64,000 nucleotides of DNA from Elusimicrobiota bacterium (GTDB lineage: Bacteria; Elusimicrobiota; Elusimicrobia; UBA1565; UBA9628), in assembly GCA_016207665.1 (NCBI GenBank), contig JACQPG010000024.1, forward strand, positions 22,476-86,475. The letters are read 5' to 3'. The position numbers and the translations under genes were made by a program. Below are positions 9,704 to 18,778 of this stretch, one piece after another. A model generated the notes under the pieces. That model saw nothing but the letters and a program-made list of their open reading frames with translations, did not search any database and was not told where the DNA came from. Position 1 is the stretch's first letter. Each line of letters opens with the position of its first letter.

Positions 9704-10851
9704 TATTTGAGATAAAAACTCATGGGCACCAAGTTGTAGTTAGCCAACATAGCGAATAACGGACGCAGACGCTCGAAGCGCTTCTTATACGTGGGAAATT
9801 CCGTCCATGATCTCGGCGGTTGCCGCATGATATGTTCATATTCTGCATCCGAAAGATCCAATCGTTTCTTGAAGTAAGTCACGAGCTCGGGTTCAATCTT
9901 TGGAGGAGTGTTGTACTCGGCCCAGGCAGCTTCGCGTGTCATTCTCCCCATTCTTGCCAATGCGGACAGGGTATTGTTCCTTAGGTCCGAGCCAAATTTT
10001 TGCGGCAGATAAATCCCATGGCAAAAGGCCGTCATTCTATTTTCTAAATGATGGCCGCCATAGTATTGCCAGCCAAAATTCCTTTCCAAGAATTCCCGGG
10101 CGGCCTCCTTGCTATAATCGAGATACCAGAATGGTCGAACTTTTTTTATCCTGGCGATGCTTGTCCACCACATGAATCGGCTGAAGGTCATCAGCGGATA
10201 GGTTTTCATGGGGCGACGGCCATGCTTCTGATGAATTGACTGGATGTATTTCCCGTCGAAGTAATTTCTGCCGAAGGGCGTGATGCCTTCTGTGACGAAC
10301 GAATGACCCTCTAGTATGAATTTGACGCCGTTTGTCCAGGCCGCGCGATACATGACCTCCGCCAGCGCCAAATCAGTCGCCGCCTCGATTTCGGGAACTC
10401 CTGATAAGAAAAAAGATCGGAAGATGTCATCGGACTCTTTATTATCGACGACGTGGGTATAGAGATCGACATTCATGGCGCCAAGCACCTTGCGGATATT
10501 TTCCGTGGCGATCGCCGAATTCCAGGTATTGTCGTAATGGACAGCTAATGGCCGTAAACCCCATCGCCTTGCCAGGCACAACAGGTAAGATGAGTCAGTT
10601 CCGCCGCTGACTCCGATCACGCAGTCGTATCGTTTCCCTTTCCCGTCGGCCTTGATTTCTGAAACGATTCGTTGAAAGGTGGATTTGCCGATTTCGGTAC
10701 CTGTCCCGTATTGTTGTTTGAGGCGATCCGTCTGATGGCAATAGTTGCAAACGCCCGATTGATCGAAGGTTATGGCGTCGACGCGTGCGTCATAAATGCA
10801 GCGGCTGCATACCTGGAGGGTCGCCTTATGCAGATCAGGGTCTAGCAGCAT
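9682..10851 (-). CDS. N-acetyl sugar amidotransferase (WbpG/PseA/LegG-like)
   Basis: CSRCIYDARVDAITFDQSGVCNYCHQ...YDCVIGVSGGTDSSYLLCLA (PP-loop SGGxDS with Cys pairs). Confidence 0.85.
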   Translation of the reverse strand: MLLDPDLHKATLQVCSRCIYDARVDAITFDQSGVCNYCHQTDRLKQQYGTGTEIGKSTFQRIVSEIKADGKGKRYDCVIGVSGGTDSSYLLCLARRWGLRPLAVHYDNTWNSAIATENIRKVLGAMNVDLYTHVVDNKESDDIFRSFFLSGVPEIEAATDLALAEVMYRAAWTNGVKFILEGHSFVTEGITPFGRNYFDGKYIQSIHQKHGRRPMKTYPLMTFSRFMWWTSIARIKKVRPFWYLDYSKEAAREFLERNFGWQYYGGHHLENRMTAFCHGIYLPQKFGSDLRNNTLSALARMGRMTREAAWAEYNTPPKIEPELVTYFKKRLDLSDAEYEHIMRQPPRSWTEFPTYKKRFERLRPLFAMLANYNLVPMSFYLKYCFPAKA

Positions 10852-11824
10852 CTTCCTTCTTACCCAGGCTTGCTGAAAATGCGTTGTTATTGCCGGGCTT
10901 GTTCCGTTCGCGCCACCAGATAGAAGCGGGCATATCTATTCCGTTCATCCCAATATGGGTGATCTCCAAAACCGATTCGTTTCCGCATCCAACGAATATC
11001 TGGCCATCCATCGTTTTAATTTGTCCGCAAGGCGGAAACGGGAAATGTTTATGCGGAACGAGCTGGGACGACCAAATTGTAACCTTATCGGCTTGGTGGA
11101 ACGTGAAGGCGCCAGGGTATGGCTTGGTCTGGGCGCGAATGAAATTGTAGATCTGGCAGGCGGGGCGCGACCAGTCGATGATTCCATCCTCTGGGCCGCG
11201 CTGTGGAAACAACCGCCGTCGACTTTCGTCTTGGGGTGTTAGCTGCGCAGAGCCGTTGGCCAGACGGGGTAATTGTTTTACGAGAAGCTCGATCCCTAGC
11301 GATTCTATTCGTTGGTAAAGGGTGGCGATGGTATCCTCTGGGAGGATATCTGCCGCCAGTTGTCCTACAACCGGCCCGCTGTCCACGCCATCAGCCAGCT
11401 GAAATAGAGTGATGCCTGTCTTGGTTTCGCCGTTGATCATAGCCCATACAAGCGGCGCCCCGCCACTGTAATCAGGAAGCAATGAGGAGTGGAGCCCATA
11501 GGCGGGCGCCATTTCCCGCCAGGGTCGTGGGACCATGTGGTACCACCCGGCTACGAGGAACATATCTGGCGCCCAGGAGCGAACGCGGTCCATCAGGTCT
11601 GGATCCTTCATGTTCCGACGGATTATGGCGCATTCTATGTTATGCGAGTCGCAGTAGCTCTTGACGTCGGCAAATAGGACATTCGTGACGCCTTGCGGCC
11701 GATATGAGATTGAAAAATGGCGTGGGGCGGTGACGGCCCCCACGATTTCGCAGCAGGGCAAAGTAGTAATTGTTTCCAGGCAGCGCATTCCAAACGTGCT
11801 CGCGCCTATAAATACGATTCTCAT
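10835..11824 (-). CDS. Methionyl-tRNA formyltransferase-like (possible sugar N-formyltransferase)
   Basis: MRIVFIGASTFGMRCLETI...YGLHSSLLPDYSGGAPLVWAMINGETKTGITLF: HxSLLPxxxG formyltransferase motif. ORF extends to 11884. Confidence 0.75.
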   Translation of the reverse strand: MRIVFIGASTFGMRCLETITTLPCCEIVGAVTAPRHFSISYRPQGVTNVLFADVKSYCDSHNIECAIIRRNMKDPDLMDRVRSWAPDMFLVAGWYHMVPRPWREMAPAYGLHSSLLPDYSGGAPLVWAMINGETKTGITLFQLADGVDSGPVVGQLAADILPEDTIATLYQRIESLGIELLVKQLPRLANGSAQLTPQDESRRRLFPQRGPEDGIIDWSRPACQIYNFIRAQTKPYPGAFTFHQADKVTIWSSQLVPHKHFPFPPCGQIKTMDGQIFVGCGNESVLEITHIGMNGIDMPASIWWRERNKPGNNNAFSASLGKKEDAARP

Positions 11825-13716
11825 GCGTGGATGCTTCCCGGCCTGATTTCCGTTAGCCACTGTTCCACATTGAGTAGTGACCATATCAGCAGCCGTCTAT
11901 TCTGCGTACCGCTCAAGTGTTCCTTTACGAGTTGTTCGACGACCGCACTGTCCATGAACTCGTAGATATTTGCCTTGCGATTAAGCAGGGTGCGTTTGAC
12001 GAATTCAATGCTTTCGCCTTTGAACCAGCTCGCATCCGGGGCGGAAAAGCCTTGCTTGACGGTGCATGTTGTATCATCGGGAATGTAGCGCTTCATGACC
12101 TCGCGCAGGATTCGTTTGCCATCGCCGGTTTGTTGGAAAAAATCGCCCTGTTTATTGCCTGCGTCGTTTTCATTGATGCGAATCACATCGGTCAGGTTGC
12201 GGAGTTTGAGATGCACTGGACAGCGCATGGCAAAGTCGACCAGGTCATTATCCAAAAACGGCACCCGGGTTTCCAATCCGTGGGCCATGCTGAGCTTATC
12301 TTCAACCACGAGCAGGCCATGAAGGAACGTCTTTGCTTCGAAATAAAGCGAGTGGTTGATATAGTCCTCGGGGCCATCAATATGTCCCTTATAATTCTGG
12401 AAGACATCGCGAAAGATATCTCGCGTCCAGACCTGTTCCACGTCAGCCGCTATGGGAGCGAACAGCAGTTTTAGATGACGATTGTCCACCAACCGTTGCC
12501 AGAACAGATAGTACTTATCGATGTACTGCTCGAAATTATCGTTGACCACTGCCCTATAGTAGCGCCAAGGGTAACCGCCGAAAAGTTCGTCGCCGCCTGC
12601 GCCGCTAAGAACCACCTTGACGAATTTGCCCGCGAGTTGGGCGGCATAGTAGTTGGGATAACTTTGCCCCACGCGGGGTTCTTCCAGATGCCATGCCAGT
12701 TTTGGCAACACTCGCTCCATATCGCCTGCTTTTAGGACCATTTCGTAATGCTCGGTCTTGAAATGATAAGAGAGGGCTTCGGCCTTTCTCCGTTCATCGA
12801 AGGCCAGCTCTATTCCGGAGGCAGAGCTTAAGTCAAACCCGCAGGTGAAGGTCTTGAGATACGGGAAAGACTTGGCGGCGATGGCCGTGATCGATCCGGA
12901 GTCCATTCCGCCGCTCAGATAACTCCCTAGTTCGACGTCCGTGATTAGTTGGCGATTGACTGCCTGTTGGAAGAGGCGGTTGAGTTCCTCACGATATTCT
13001 TCATCGTCGGCTCGCTCGGAGGGCTCTTGAAAGCGGTAATCCCAGTATTGGATGCGGCGCAGTGTGGGATCCGCATGCTTGAGATCGAGCGTGGCGTAGT
13101 TTCCTGGGGGAAGCAGCTGGATGTTCTCCAGCAAGGTCCGATCGGTAAAGATGTTCTGAAACGTGAAGTATTCAAGTAGCGCGGGCTTATCCATCCGTCG
13201 TATGAAGCCCGGGATGGCCAGGATAGCCTTCTGTTCGGAGGCGAAGGCAAATGTGTTCCCTTGGCGGCTGACATAGAGAGGCTTTATGCCGTAACGGTCT
13301 CGGGCCAGGAGCAATGTTCTATCCTTGCGGTCCCAAAGCGCCAAAGCGAACATGCCGTTGAATTTGTCGAGCGCCTTTATTCCCCATTCCGCGAGTGCAT
13401 TTAGGACGACCTCGCTGTCGGTCTTAGACCGGAACCAGTAGCCCTTGGCTTCCAGCTCGCTGCGTAATTCGCGGAAGTTATAGACCTCGCCGTTAAAACT
13501 AATGAAATAGCGATGATCGGCGCTGGCCATGGGCTGGTGCCCAGCGGGTGAGAGATCGATGATAGCCAGGCGGCGGTGGCCGATGCCGACGTTGCCTTCG
13601 ATCCAATGCCCCTCTCCATCCGGTCCGCGATGGGCGATGACGTCGGTCATGCGCTGCAGAGTCTTTGGGGAGATCGGCGCGCTATCGAGGTTGATGAGAC
13701 CGGCTATTCCGCACAT
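11821..13716 (-). CDS. asnB: Asparagine synthase (glutamine-hydrolysing) family protein
   Basis: MCGIAGLINLD N-terminal Cys, AHRGPDGEGHW, SFNGEVYNFRELR, SYLSGGMDSGSI. Confidence 0.9.
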   Translation of the reverse strand: MCGIAGLINLDSAPISPKTLQRMTDVIAHRGPDGEGHWIEGNVGIGHRRLAIIDLSPAGHQPMASADHRYFISFNGEVYNFRELRSELEAKGYWFRSKTDSEVVLNALAEWGIKALDKFNGMFALALWDRKDRTLLLARDRYGIKPLYVSRQGNTFAFASEQKAILAIPGFIRRMDKPALLEYFTFQNIFTDRTLLENIQLLPPGNYATLDLKHADPTLRRIQYWDYRFQEPSERADDEEYREELNRLFQQAVNRQLITDVELGSYLSGGMDSGSITAIAAKSFPYLKTFTCGFDLSSASGIELAFDERRKAEALSYHFKTEHYEMVLKAGDMERVLPKLAWHLEEPRVGQSYPNYYAAQLAGKFVKVVLSGAGGDELFGGYPWRYYRAVVNDNFEQYIDKYYLFWQRLVDNRHLKLLFAPIAADVEQVWTRDIFRDVFQNYKGHIDGPEDYINHSLYFEAKTFLHGLLVVEDKLSMAHGLETRVPFLDNDLVDFAMRCPVHLKLRNLTDVIRINENDAGNKQGDFFQQTGDGKRILREVMKRYIPDDTTCTVKQGFSAPDASWFKGESIEFVKRTLLNRKANIYEFMDSAVVEQLVKEHLSGTQNRRLLIWSLLNVEQWLTEIRPGSIHA

Positions 13717-13723
13717 GACCGGG

Positions 13724-14770
13724 TCAGGTCATCTTGCGGGCTATGATGGTGATACCCGCGTCTTCGACCACTTCCCGCTCTATGGAAAGATCGCATTCGG
13801 CGCACCACCTCCTGACCTCCTCGGGGGATTGCCGAGCCGCGTTGGCGGGAGCGTACCAGTCGTAGTTGATATGGTTCATTTCGGCGAAGCTCAATTCGGG
13901 GTGATAAAACGCCTTCGCCACATGCCAATAGAATAGGCGTTGGATGTTGATGCGGCCCGCAGGTATGTCAAGCAAATCAATGGGGCGTGGAATGTCGATT
14001 TCAGCATTTAATTTTCCGAGGGCGATGCCGAGTTTGGTAAGAGGCTCCAGGGCCTCCCAGGCTTTCTCTGGCGCCATCGGCTGGAGTTTTTGGCGAACAT
14101 AATCGTCCGTAAACTCCCGCAAGGGGCCTTTGCGGCGATAGACATAGAACATAAATCTCCCGCCCTTCTTGAGGAGGCGCGCTAGGGACGCCAAGGCCTG
14201 CTTCGTGGAATCAGTGTGATGCAGGACCCCTTCGGAGAAGATGATATCTACGGAGCCTGCCGGAAGAGGTAGATTGCAGATATCGGCCTGCATGAATGCC
14301 GCCTGGAACCCTCTCTCGGCGAAACGTTCCGCCGCGGTGTCGACTGCGGTGGACACGTCGATGCCTAGATAGCGGACATGCGGCAATAAAGAGTCGAATA
14401 ATTCCATAGCGGACATACCGGCGCCGCATCCGGCGTCAAGTAAAAGCGGCCTGTCGCCATGTTCGGCGACCCACGGGGCCGACTTCAGGTCTCCATATCG
14501 CTCACACAGCCAGGAGCGCATGCGCGCCAGCGAAGGATCGGAGTCAAAGGTATCTCGCCTTTTCCACTTGAATCCAAATGTCGTTTCGGTCTGCGATTGG
14601 GCCGCTGAAAGGATGGTACGGCTGCGCAGGATGCCCGTGCGGTAAACGAAGCTCTGGCCGGAGAGCGAAAGTTCATCGCCTTCTCGATGATTGGGAATTC
14701 CCAGATAGCTGCATAGCCATGGAGGAGCGAAGGATTTAGAGGTTGTGGAGGATTTCGACGATGTATTCAT
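13724..14770 (-). CDS. SAM-dependent methyltransferase
   Basis: LLLDAGCGAGMSAMEL (motif I), ADICNLPLPAGSVDIIFSEGVLHHTDSTKQAL. Confidence 0.85.
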   Translation of the reverse strand: MNTSSKSSTTSKSFAPPWLCSYLGIPNHREGDELSLSGQSFVYRTGILRSRTILSAAQSQTETTFGFKWKRRDTFDSDPSLARMRSWLCERYGDLKSAPWVAEHGDRPLLLDAGCGAGMSAMELFDSLLPHVRYLGIDVSTAVDTAAERFAERGFQAAFMQADICNLPLPAGSVDIIFSEGVLHHTDSTKQALASLARLLKKGGRFMFYVYRRKGPLREFTDDYVRQKLQPMAPEKAWEALEPLTKLGIALGKLNAEIDIPRPIDLLDIPAGRINIQRLFYWHVAKAFYHPELSFAEMNHINYDWYAPANAARQSPEEVRRWCAECDLSIEREVVEDAGITIIARKMT

Positions 14771-15875
14771 AGTCTCTTTTTTTCATCCGGTTATGCAGCG
14801 GCAGCGCCATCGTATTAGCGTCGCAGTCACGGGCTGCCGGGAAGTGTTCTGGCTTGAGTCCGAGGCGATCGCGGTAGTAACCAAGCATGTGCACCGCGTG
14901 CGTTCCGGGCCGTGTGGCAATGCCGGCGGCCTGCAGGCGCTCCATGATCTTATCGCGGGTCATGGGAGATTTTGTGGGATCGACATAGGTGACGAAAGCC
15001 TGCCAAGCATGGGTGCCGTTCTCTGGGAAGACTGGCATACGGAGCCATCCCAAATTTGCGAGGGTCTCCCGGTAATATTCGGCGTATTGATGACGCTCCT
15101 CGATAAAGCGGTCGAGCTTAGCGAGTTGCGCGAGGCCGATAGCGCCCTGTAGGTCGGTCATACGATAATTGTAGCCCAGGAGGTTAAATTGTGGTAGCAG
15201 GTAGGGACGTGGGCCTTTGTGGCGCTGTTCTTCGGAGACGGAGGCGCCATGGTTTCTAAGCATGTTGACCACTTCGGCGAGCCGGCCGTCGTTGGTTGTG
15301 ACCATTCCGCCTTCCCCGGTGGTGATTGACTTTCGAGGGTGAAATGAGAATGCGGCCGCGTCACCCAGAGCGCCGGCGAAGGTTCTCTTGTAGCTGGCTC
15401 CGGCAGCACAGGCGGCGTCCTCGATGATCTTTATCCCAGCAGGGACGATGGCGCGTATGGCGTCCATGTCGGCGCAGAGACCAAAGAGATGGACGGCGAT
15501 GACCGCGCGTGTTTTTGATGTTAGCTTACGCGCCAAGTCGACGGGATCGATATTGTTGGTCGCCCGATCGACGTCGACGAACACCACGGTGGCGCCACAG
15601 TAGAGCACGACGTTGGCCGTCGCCACCCAGGTGAAAGCCGGGACGATCACTTCGTCTCCCGGACCGATGCCCATCGCGGCCAAGATAAGATGTAGGCCAG
15701 TCGTGCAACTGGTGGTGGCAAGGGCATGTGCCACCCCGTGCCGTTTGGCAAACGCCTTCTCGAAAGCGGCGACCTTGGCGCCTTGGGTAAGCCAGCCCGT
15801 CATCAGCGGCTCACGGCAAGCCTGCCACTCTTCTTCGCCGGTGGACGGGAGGGATATTTGGATAGAGCGGTCCAT
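14736..15875 (-). CDS. DegT/DnrJ/EryC1/StrS aminotransferase
   Basis: FVDVDRATNNIDP...IIEDAACAAGASYK...AAFSFHPRKSITTGEGGMVTTND. ORF extends to 15947; MDRSIQISLP start at 15875 is more plausible. Confidence 0.85.
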   Translation of the reverse strand: MDRSIQISLPSTGEEEWQACREPLMTGWLTQGAKVAAFEKAFAKRHGVAHALATTSCTTGLHLILAAMGIGPGDEVIVPAFTWVATANVVLYCGATVVFVDVDRATNNIDPVDLARKLTSKTRAVIAVHLFGLCADMDAIRAIVPAGIKIIEDAACAAGASYKRTFAGALGDAAAFSFHPRKSITTGEGGMVTTNDGRLAEVVNMLRNHGASVSEEQRHKGPRPYLLPQFNLLGYNYRMTDLQGAIGLAQLAKLDRFIEERHQYAEYYRETLANLGWLRMPVFPENGTHAWQAFVTYVDPTKSPMTRDKIMERLQAAGIATRPGTHAVHMLGYYRDRLGLKPEHFPAARDCDANTMALPLHNRMKKRDYEYIVEILHNL

Positions 15876-15883
15876 ACGGTCTC

Positions 15884-16885
15884 CTAGGTCTGCAGGCTGA
15901 CGGCTTGGCGCCGGGCTTCGACTTCCCGCATGTTGGCGGCTCTCCAATCAATGAGGCGCTGGAGCCCCTCCCGGAGCGGAAGAGCGGCGGTAAAGCCGAT
16001 CTCCGCCGCGGCGCGCTTGGGACAACCTATGCGGTTGCGCACGAGCGTGGCTTGGCTGCGAGGGGCGAATTTGATAGGTTGGCCGCAGCCGGTCAGATCA
16101 AGCAGAATTTCCGCCAGCTCTTTCAAGGAAGTTCGCTTTCCAGTGCCGACGTTATAGAAACGATCGGTCGAGGTTGCCTTCATGGCGCAGACGTTAGCGT
16201 TGGCGCAATCCTCAACGGCGACGAAATCGAAGGCTTCCGAGCCATCTCCAAGGATGGTCGGCCCTTCCCCCCGGTCGATGGCGTCGAGCATCTTCATGAT
16301 GACGGCAATGTAGGCGCCATGATAGTCCTGGCGTGGTCCGTAGACGTTCATGTAGCGCAGGCCAACATAGTTTAGACCATATCGGTGATGAAAGGCGCGC
16401 AGCATGGCCTCGCCGGCGATTTTGGTGGCGCCGTAGAAGTTCTTGTTGTTAAAAGGATGATCTTCGGTCATAGGTTCTTGCACGGCGTCGCCATAGACGG
16501 AGGCCGAAGAGGAATAGACTAGGCGCTTGACTCGAGTTTTAACGCAAGCCTCCATGACGTTGAAGGTTCCTCGCACGTTGACGTCGAAGGCGCTGCGTGG
16601 AAACTCGTGGCACTGGAGCAGCCAGAGGGCGGCGAAATGGAATACGCCGTCTGCGCCGGCCAAAGCGGTCTCCAGAATATCGGTTTGCAATATGTCTCCA
16701 CCTATGTCAAATATCTTGACGCGAGGATCATCGAGCGCGTTGGCGAGGTTCTCGACCCTACCCCGCACGAAATTATCATAGATCAAGATATCCCGTACGT
16801 CTTCCTTCAGGAGCCTATCAACTGTATGCGAACCGATAAGCCCGGCTCCGCCGATGAGTACTAGTCTTTTGCCCGTCAACTCCAT
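15884..16885 (-). CDS. NAD-dependent epimerase/dehydratase (extended SDR)
   Basis: LVLIGGAGLIGSHTVDRLL (GxxGxxG), YSSSASVYGD, NFYGATKIAGE. Confidence 0.85.
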   Translation of the reverse strand: MELTGKRLVLIGGAGLIGSHTVDRLLKEDVRDILIYDNFVRGRVENLANALDDPRVKIFDIGGDILQTDILETALAGADGVFHFAALWLLQCHEFPRSAFDVNVRGTFNVMEACVKTRVKRLVYSSSASVYGDAVQEPMTEDHPFNNKNFYGATKIAGEAMLRAFHHRYGLNYVGLRYMNVYGPRQDYHGAYIAVIMKMLDAIDRGEGPTILGDGSEAFDFVAVEDCANANVCAMKATSTDRFYNVGTGKRTSLKELAEILLDLTGCGQPIKFAPRSQATLVRNRIGCPKRAAAEIGFTAALPLREGLQRLIDWRAANMREVEARRQAVSLQT

Positions 16886-16922
16886 GCGGCACCTCCGTTC
16901 AAAAAGTTACCCAAACCATGGA

Positions 16923-18080
16923 TCAGCCTCGGGTTGCTCGAGACAGAGATAAGACGACGGCCTCTTGCTGTGCGGGCGTTAGCTCCGGGAAAACTGGAAT
17001 CGCGAGAGAATCCGCAGAGACCTTCTCCGACAAAGGGAAATCACCACGTTTATAGCCTAGTTTGTTGAAGCACTCCTGCAAGTGGAACGGGACCGGGTAA
17101 TAAACTTCCCAGCTATTGCCTTCGGCGCGCAGTCGCTGCTGGAGGCGGTCCCTCTCGGAGACTTGGATGACGAATTGATTATAGATGTGATAATGCCTTG
17201 TCCCAGAGCTCTGATACACAGCCTTGGGCAAAATTACGTCCTTCAACCCGCTCTTGGCGAAAAGGTCTTCGTATCTCCGCGCATTTTGCTGCCTCTTCTG
17301 GGTCCATTCGTCGAGATGTTTAATTTTCACGAGCAGAATGGCCGCATGTAGGGTATCCAGACGAAAGTTGCCGCCTATGAATTTGTGATAATACTTCGTC
17401 TTGCTTCCGTGATTGCGTAGAATCCGCAGCCGTTCGGCTAGATCAGCATCGTTGGTGACAACCATGCCGGCATCGCCTAGGGCGCCCAGATTCTTACTCG
17501 GGAAAAATGAAAAACATCCGATGTCTCCCATGGATCCTGCCTTCATCCCATTCTTGTACTCGGCTCCGATGGCTTGCGCGGCATCCTCTACAACTCTCAA
17601 CCCATGTCGACGCGCAATATCGAGTATGGGTGCCATATCGGCGCATTGGCCAAAAAGATGGACGGGGATAATGGCTCTGGTCCGAGGTGTGACCGCTTGC
17701 GCAATGCCGTTTGGATCGATGTTGAATGTCGAGGGATCTATGTCGACGAACACGGGTTTTGCCCCTAGCCGGACGATGGCTCCGGCCGTAGCGAAGAAGG
17801 AATAAGTGCTGGTGATGACTTCGTCTCCGGGTTTAATGTTAATTGCCATCAGCGCGATGAGCAAGGCATCTGTTCCAGAAGACACACCGACCGCGTGTTT
17901 AACCTTGCAATAGGCCGCTGCGGCTGACTCGAATGCGGAGACCTCGGGACCATTGATGAAATGCCCATGGTCCATGACGCGGGCAATGGCGGCGTCTAAC
18001 TCGGCGCGCAAAACGCGATGCTGAACGTTCAAGTCTAGCATTGGTACCGAGGGCGGCGCTTCAACCCTTGAGTTCGTCAT
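16923..18080 (-). CDS. DegT/DnrJ/EryC1/StrS aminotransferase (WbpE-like)
   Basis: FVDIDPSTFNIDP...VVEDAAQAIGAEYKN...FSFFPSKNLGALGDAGMVVTND. Confidence 0.85.
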   Translation of the reverse strand: MTNSRVEAPPSVPMLDLNVQHRVLRAELDAAIARVMDHGHFINGPEVSAFESAAAAYCKVKHAVGVSSGTDALLIALMAINIKPGDEVITSTYSFFATAGAIVRLGAKPVFVDIDPSTFNIDPNGIAQAVTPRTRAIIPVHLFGQCADMAPILDIARRHGLRVVEDAAQAIGAEYKNGMKAGSMGDIGCFSFFPSKNLGALGDAGMVVTNDADLAERLRILRNHGSKTKYYHKFIGGNFRLDTLHAAILLVKIKHLDEWTQKRQQNARRYEDLFAKSGLKDVILPKAVYQSSGTRHYHIYNQFVIQVSERDRLQQRLRAEGNSWEVYYPVPFHLQECFNKLGYKRGDFPLSEKVSADSLAIPVFPELTPAQQEAVVLSLSRATRG

Positions 18081-18732
18081 AGGTCTTTTCTCCTTTGGTC
18101 AAACCAGCCGGGAGAGCCGCCTCCTCATCTAAATCCAGGCACCGTAGCATTCCGGTGGATACTTCCTTGTACCTATAACGGCTCTCGGGACAGCGGAGTA
18201 CACCGTCTGCATCTGGGTTCTTGAGCAGATGTCCGTGTCGGCTCATCCAGCCTCTTTGGCGTGCTGGATTTCCCATGACCAGGGCATAGTCCGGTACATC
18301 CTTGACTACGACCGCGCCAGCCGCCACAAAACAATAGCGGCCCAGCGTAACGCCGCAGACGATGGTAGCATTGGCGCCGACGGTTGCGCCTCGGCGCAGC
18401 AGCGTCTTCTCGTATAGCGAGTGGCGGTTGACTTGAGAGCGCGGATTGGTGACGTTCGTCAGGACACAGGATGGGCCGAGAAAGACGTCGTCCTCAATCA
18501 GAGTACCTGTATAGACGGATACGTTGTTTTGAATCTTGACGTTGTCGCCGATGACGACGTCGTTGGCTACATGGCAGTTTTGCCCGAGAATGCAATTGCG
18601 CCCGAGGCGAGCCCCCGTAAGGACGTGGGAAAAATGCCAGATTTTCGTGCCGGCACCTATTATACAGGGTTCATCGACGTAAGCGGATTCATGGACTTTC
18701 ACATCCTTGGCCAGCCAAGCTGCTTTGAACAT
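18061..18732 (-). CDS. Left-handed beta-helix N-acetyltransferase (WbpD-like)
   Basis: Hexapeptide repeats: GAGTKIWHFSHVLTGARLGRNCILGQNCHVANDVVIGDNVKIQNNVSVYTGTLIEDDVFLGPSCVLTNV. Confidence 0.85.
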   Translation of the reverse strand: MFKAAWLAKDVKVHESAYVDEPCIIGAGTKIWHFSHVLTGARLGRNCILGQNCHVANDVVIGDNVKIQNNVSVYTGTLIEDDVFLGPSCVLTNVTNPRSQVNRHSLYEKTLLRRGATVGANATIVCGVTLGRYCFVAAGAVVVKDVPDYALVMGNPARQRGWMSRHGHLLKNPDADGVLRCPESRYRYKEVSTGMLRCLDLDEEAALPAGLTKGEKTYDELKG

Positions 18733-18778
18733 GGGATTCGATTGAGTGTTCAGGATGGAATCTTGTCAGAAAATATTG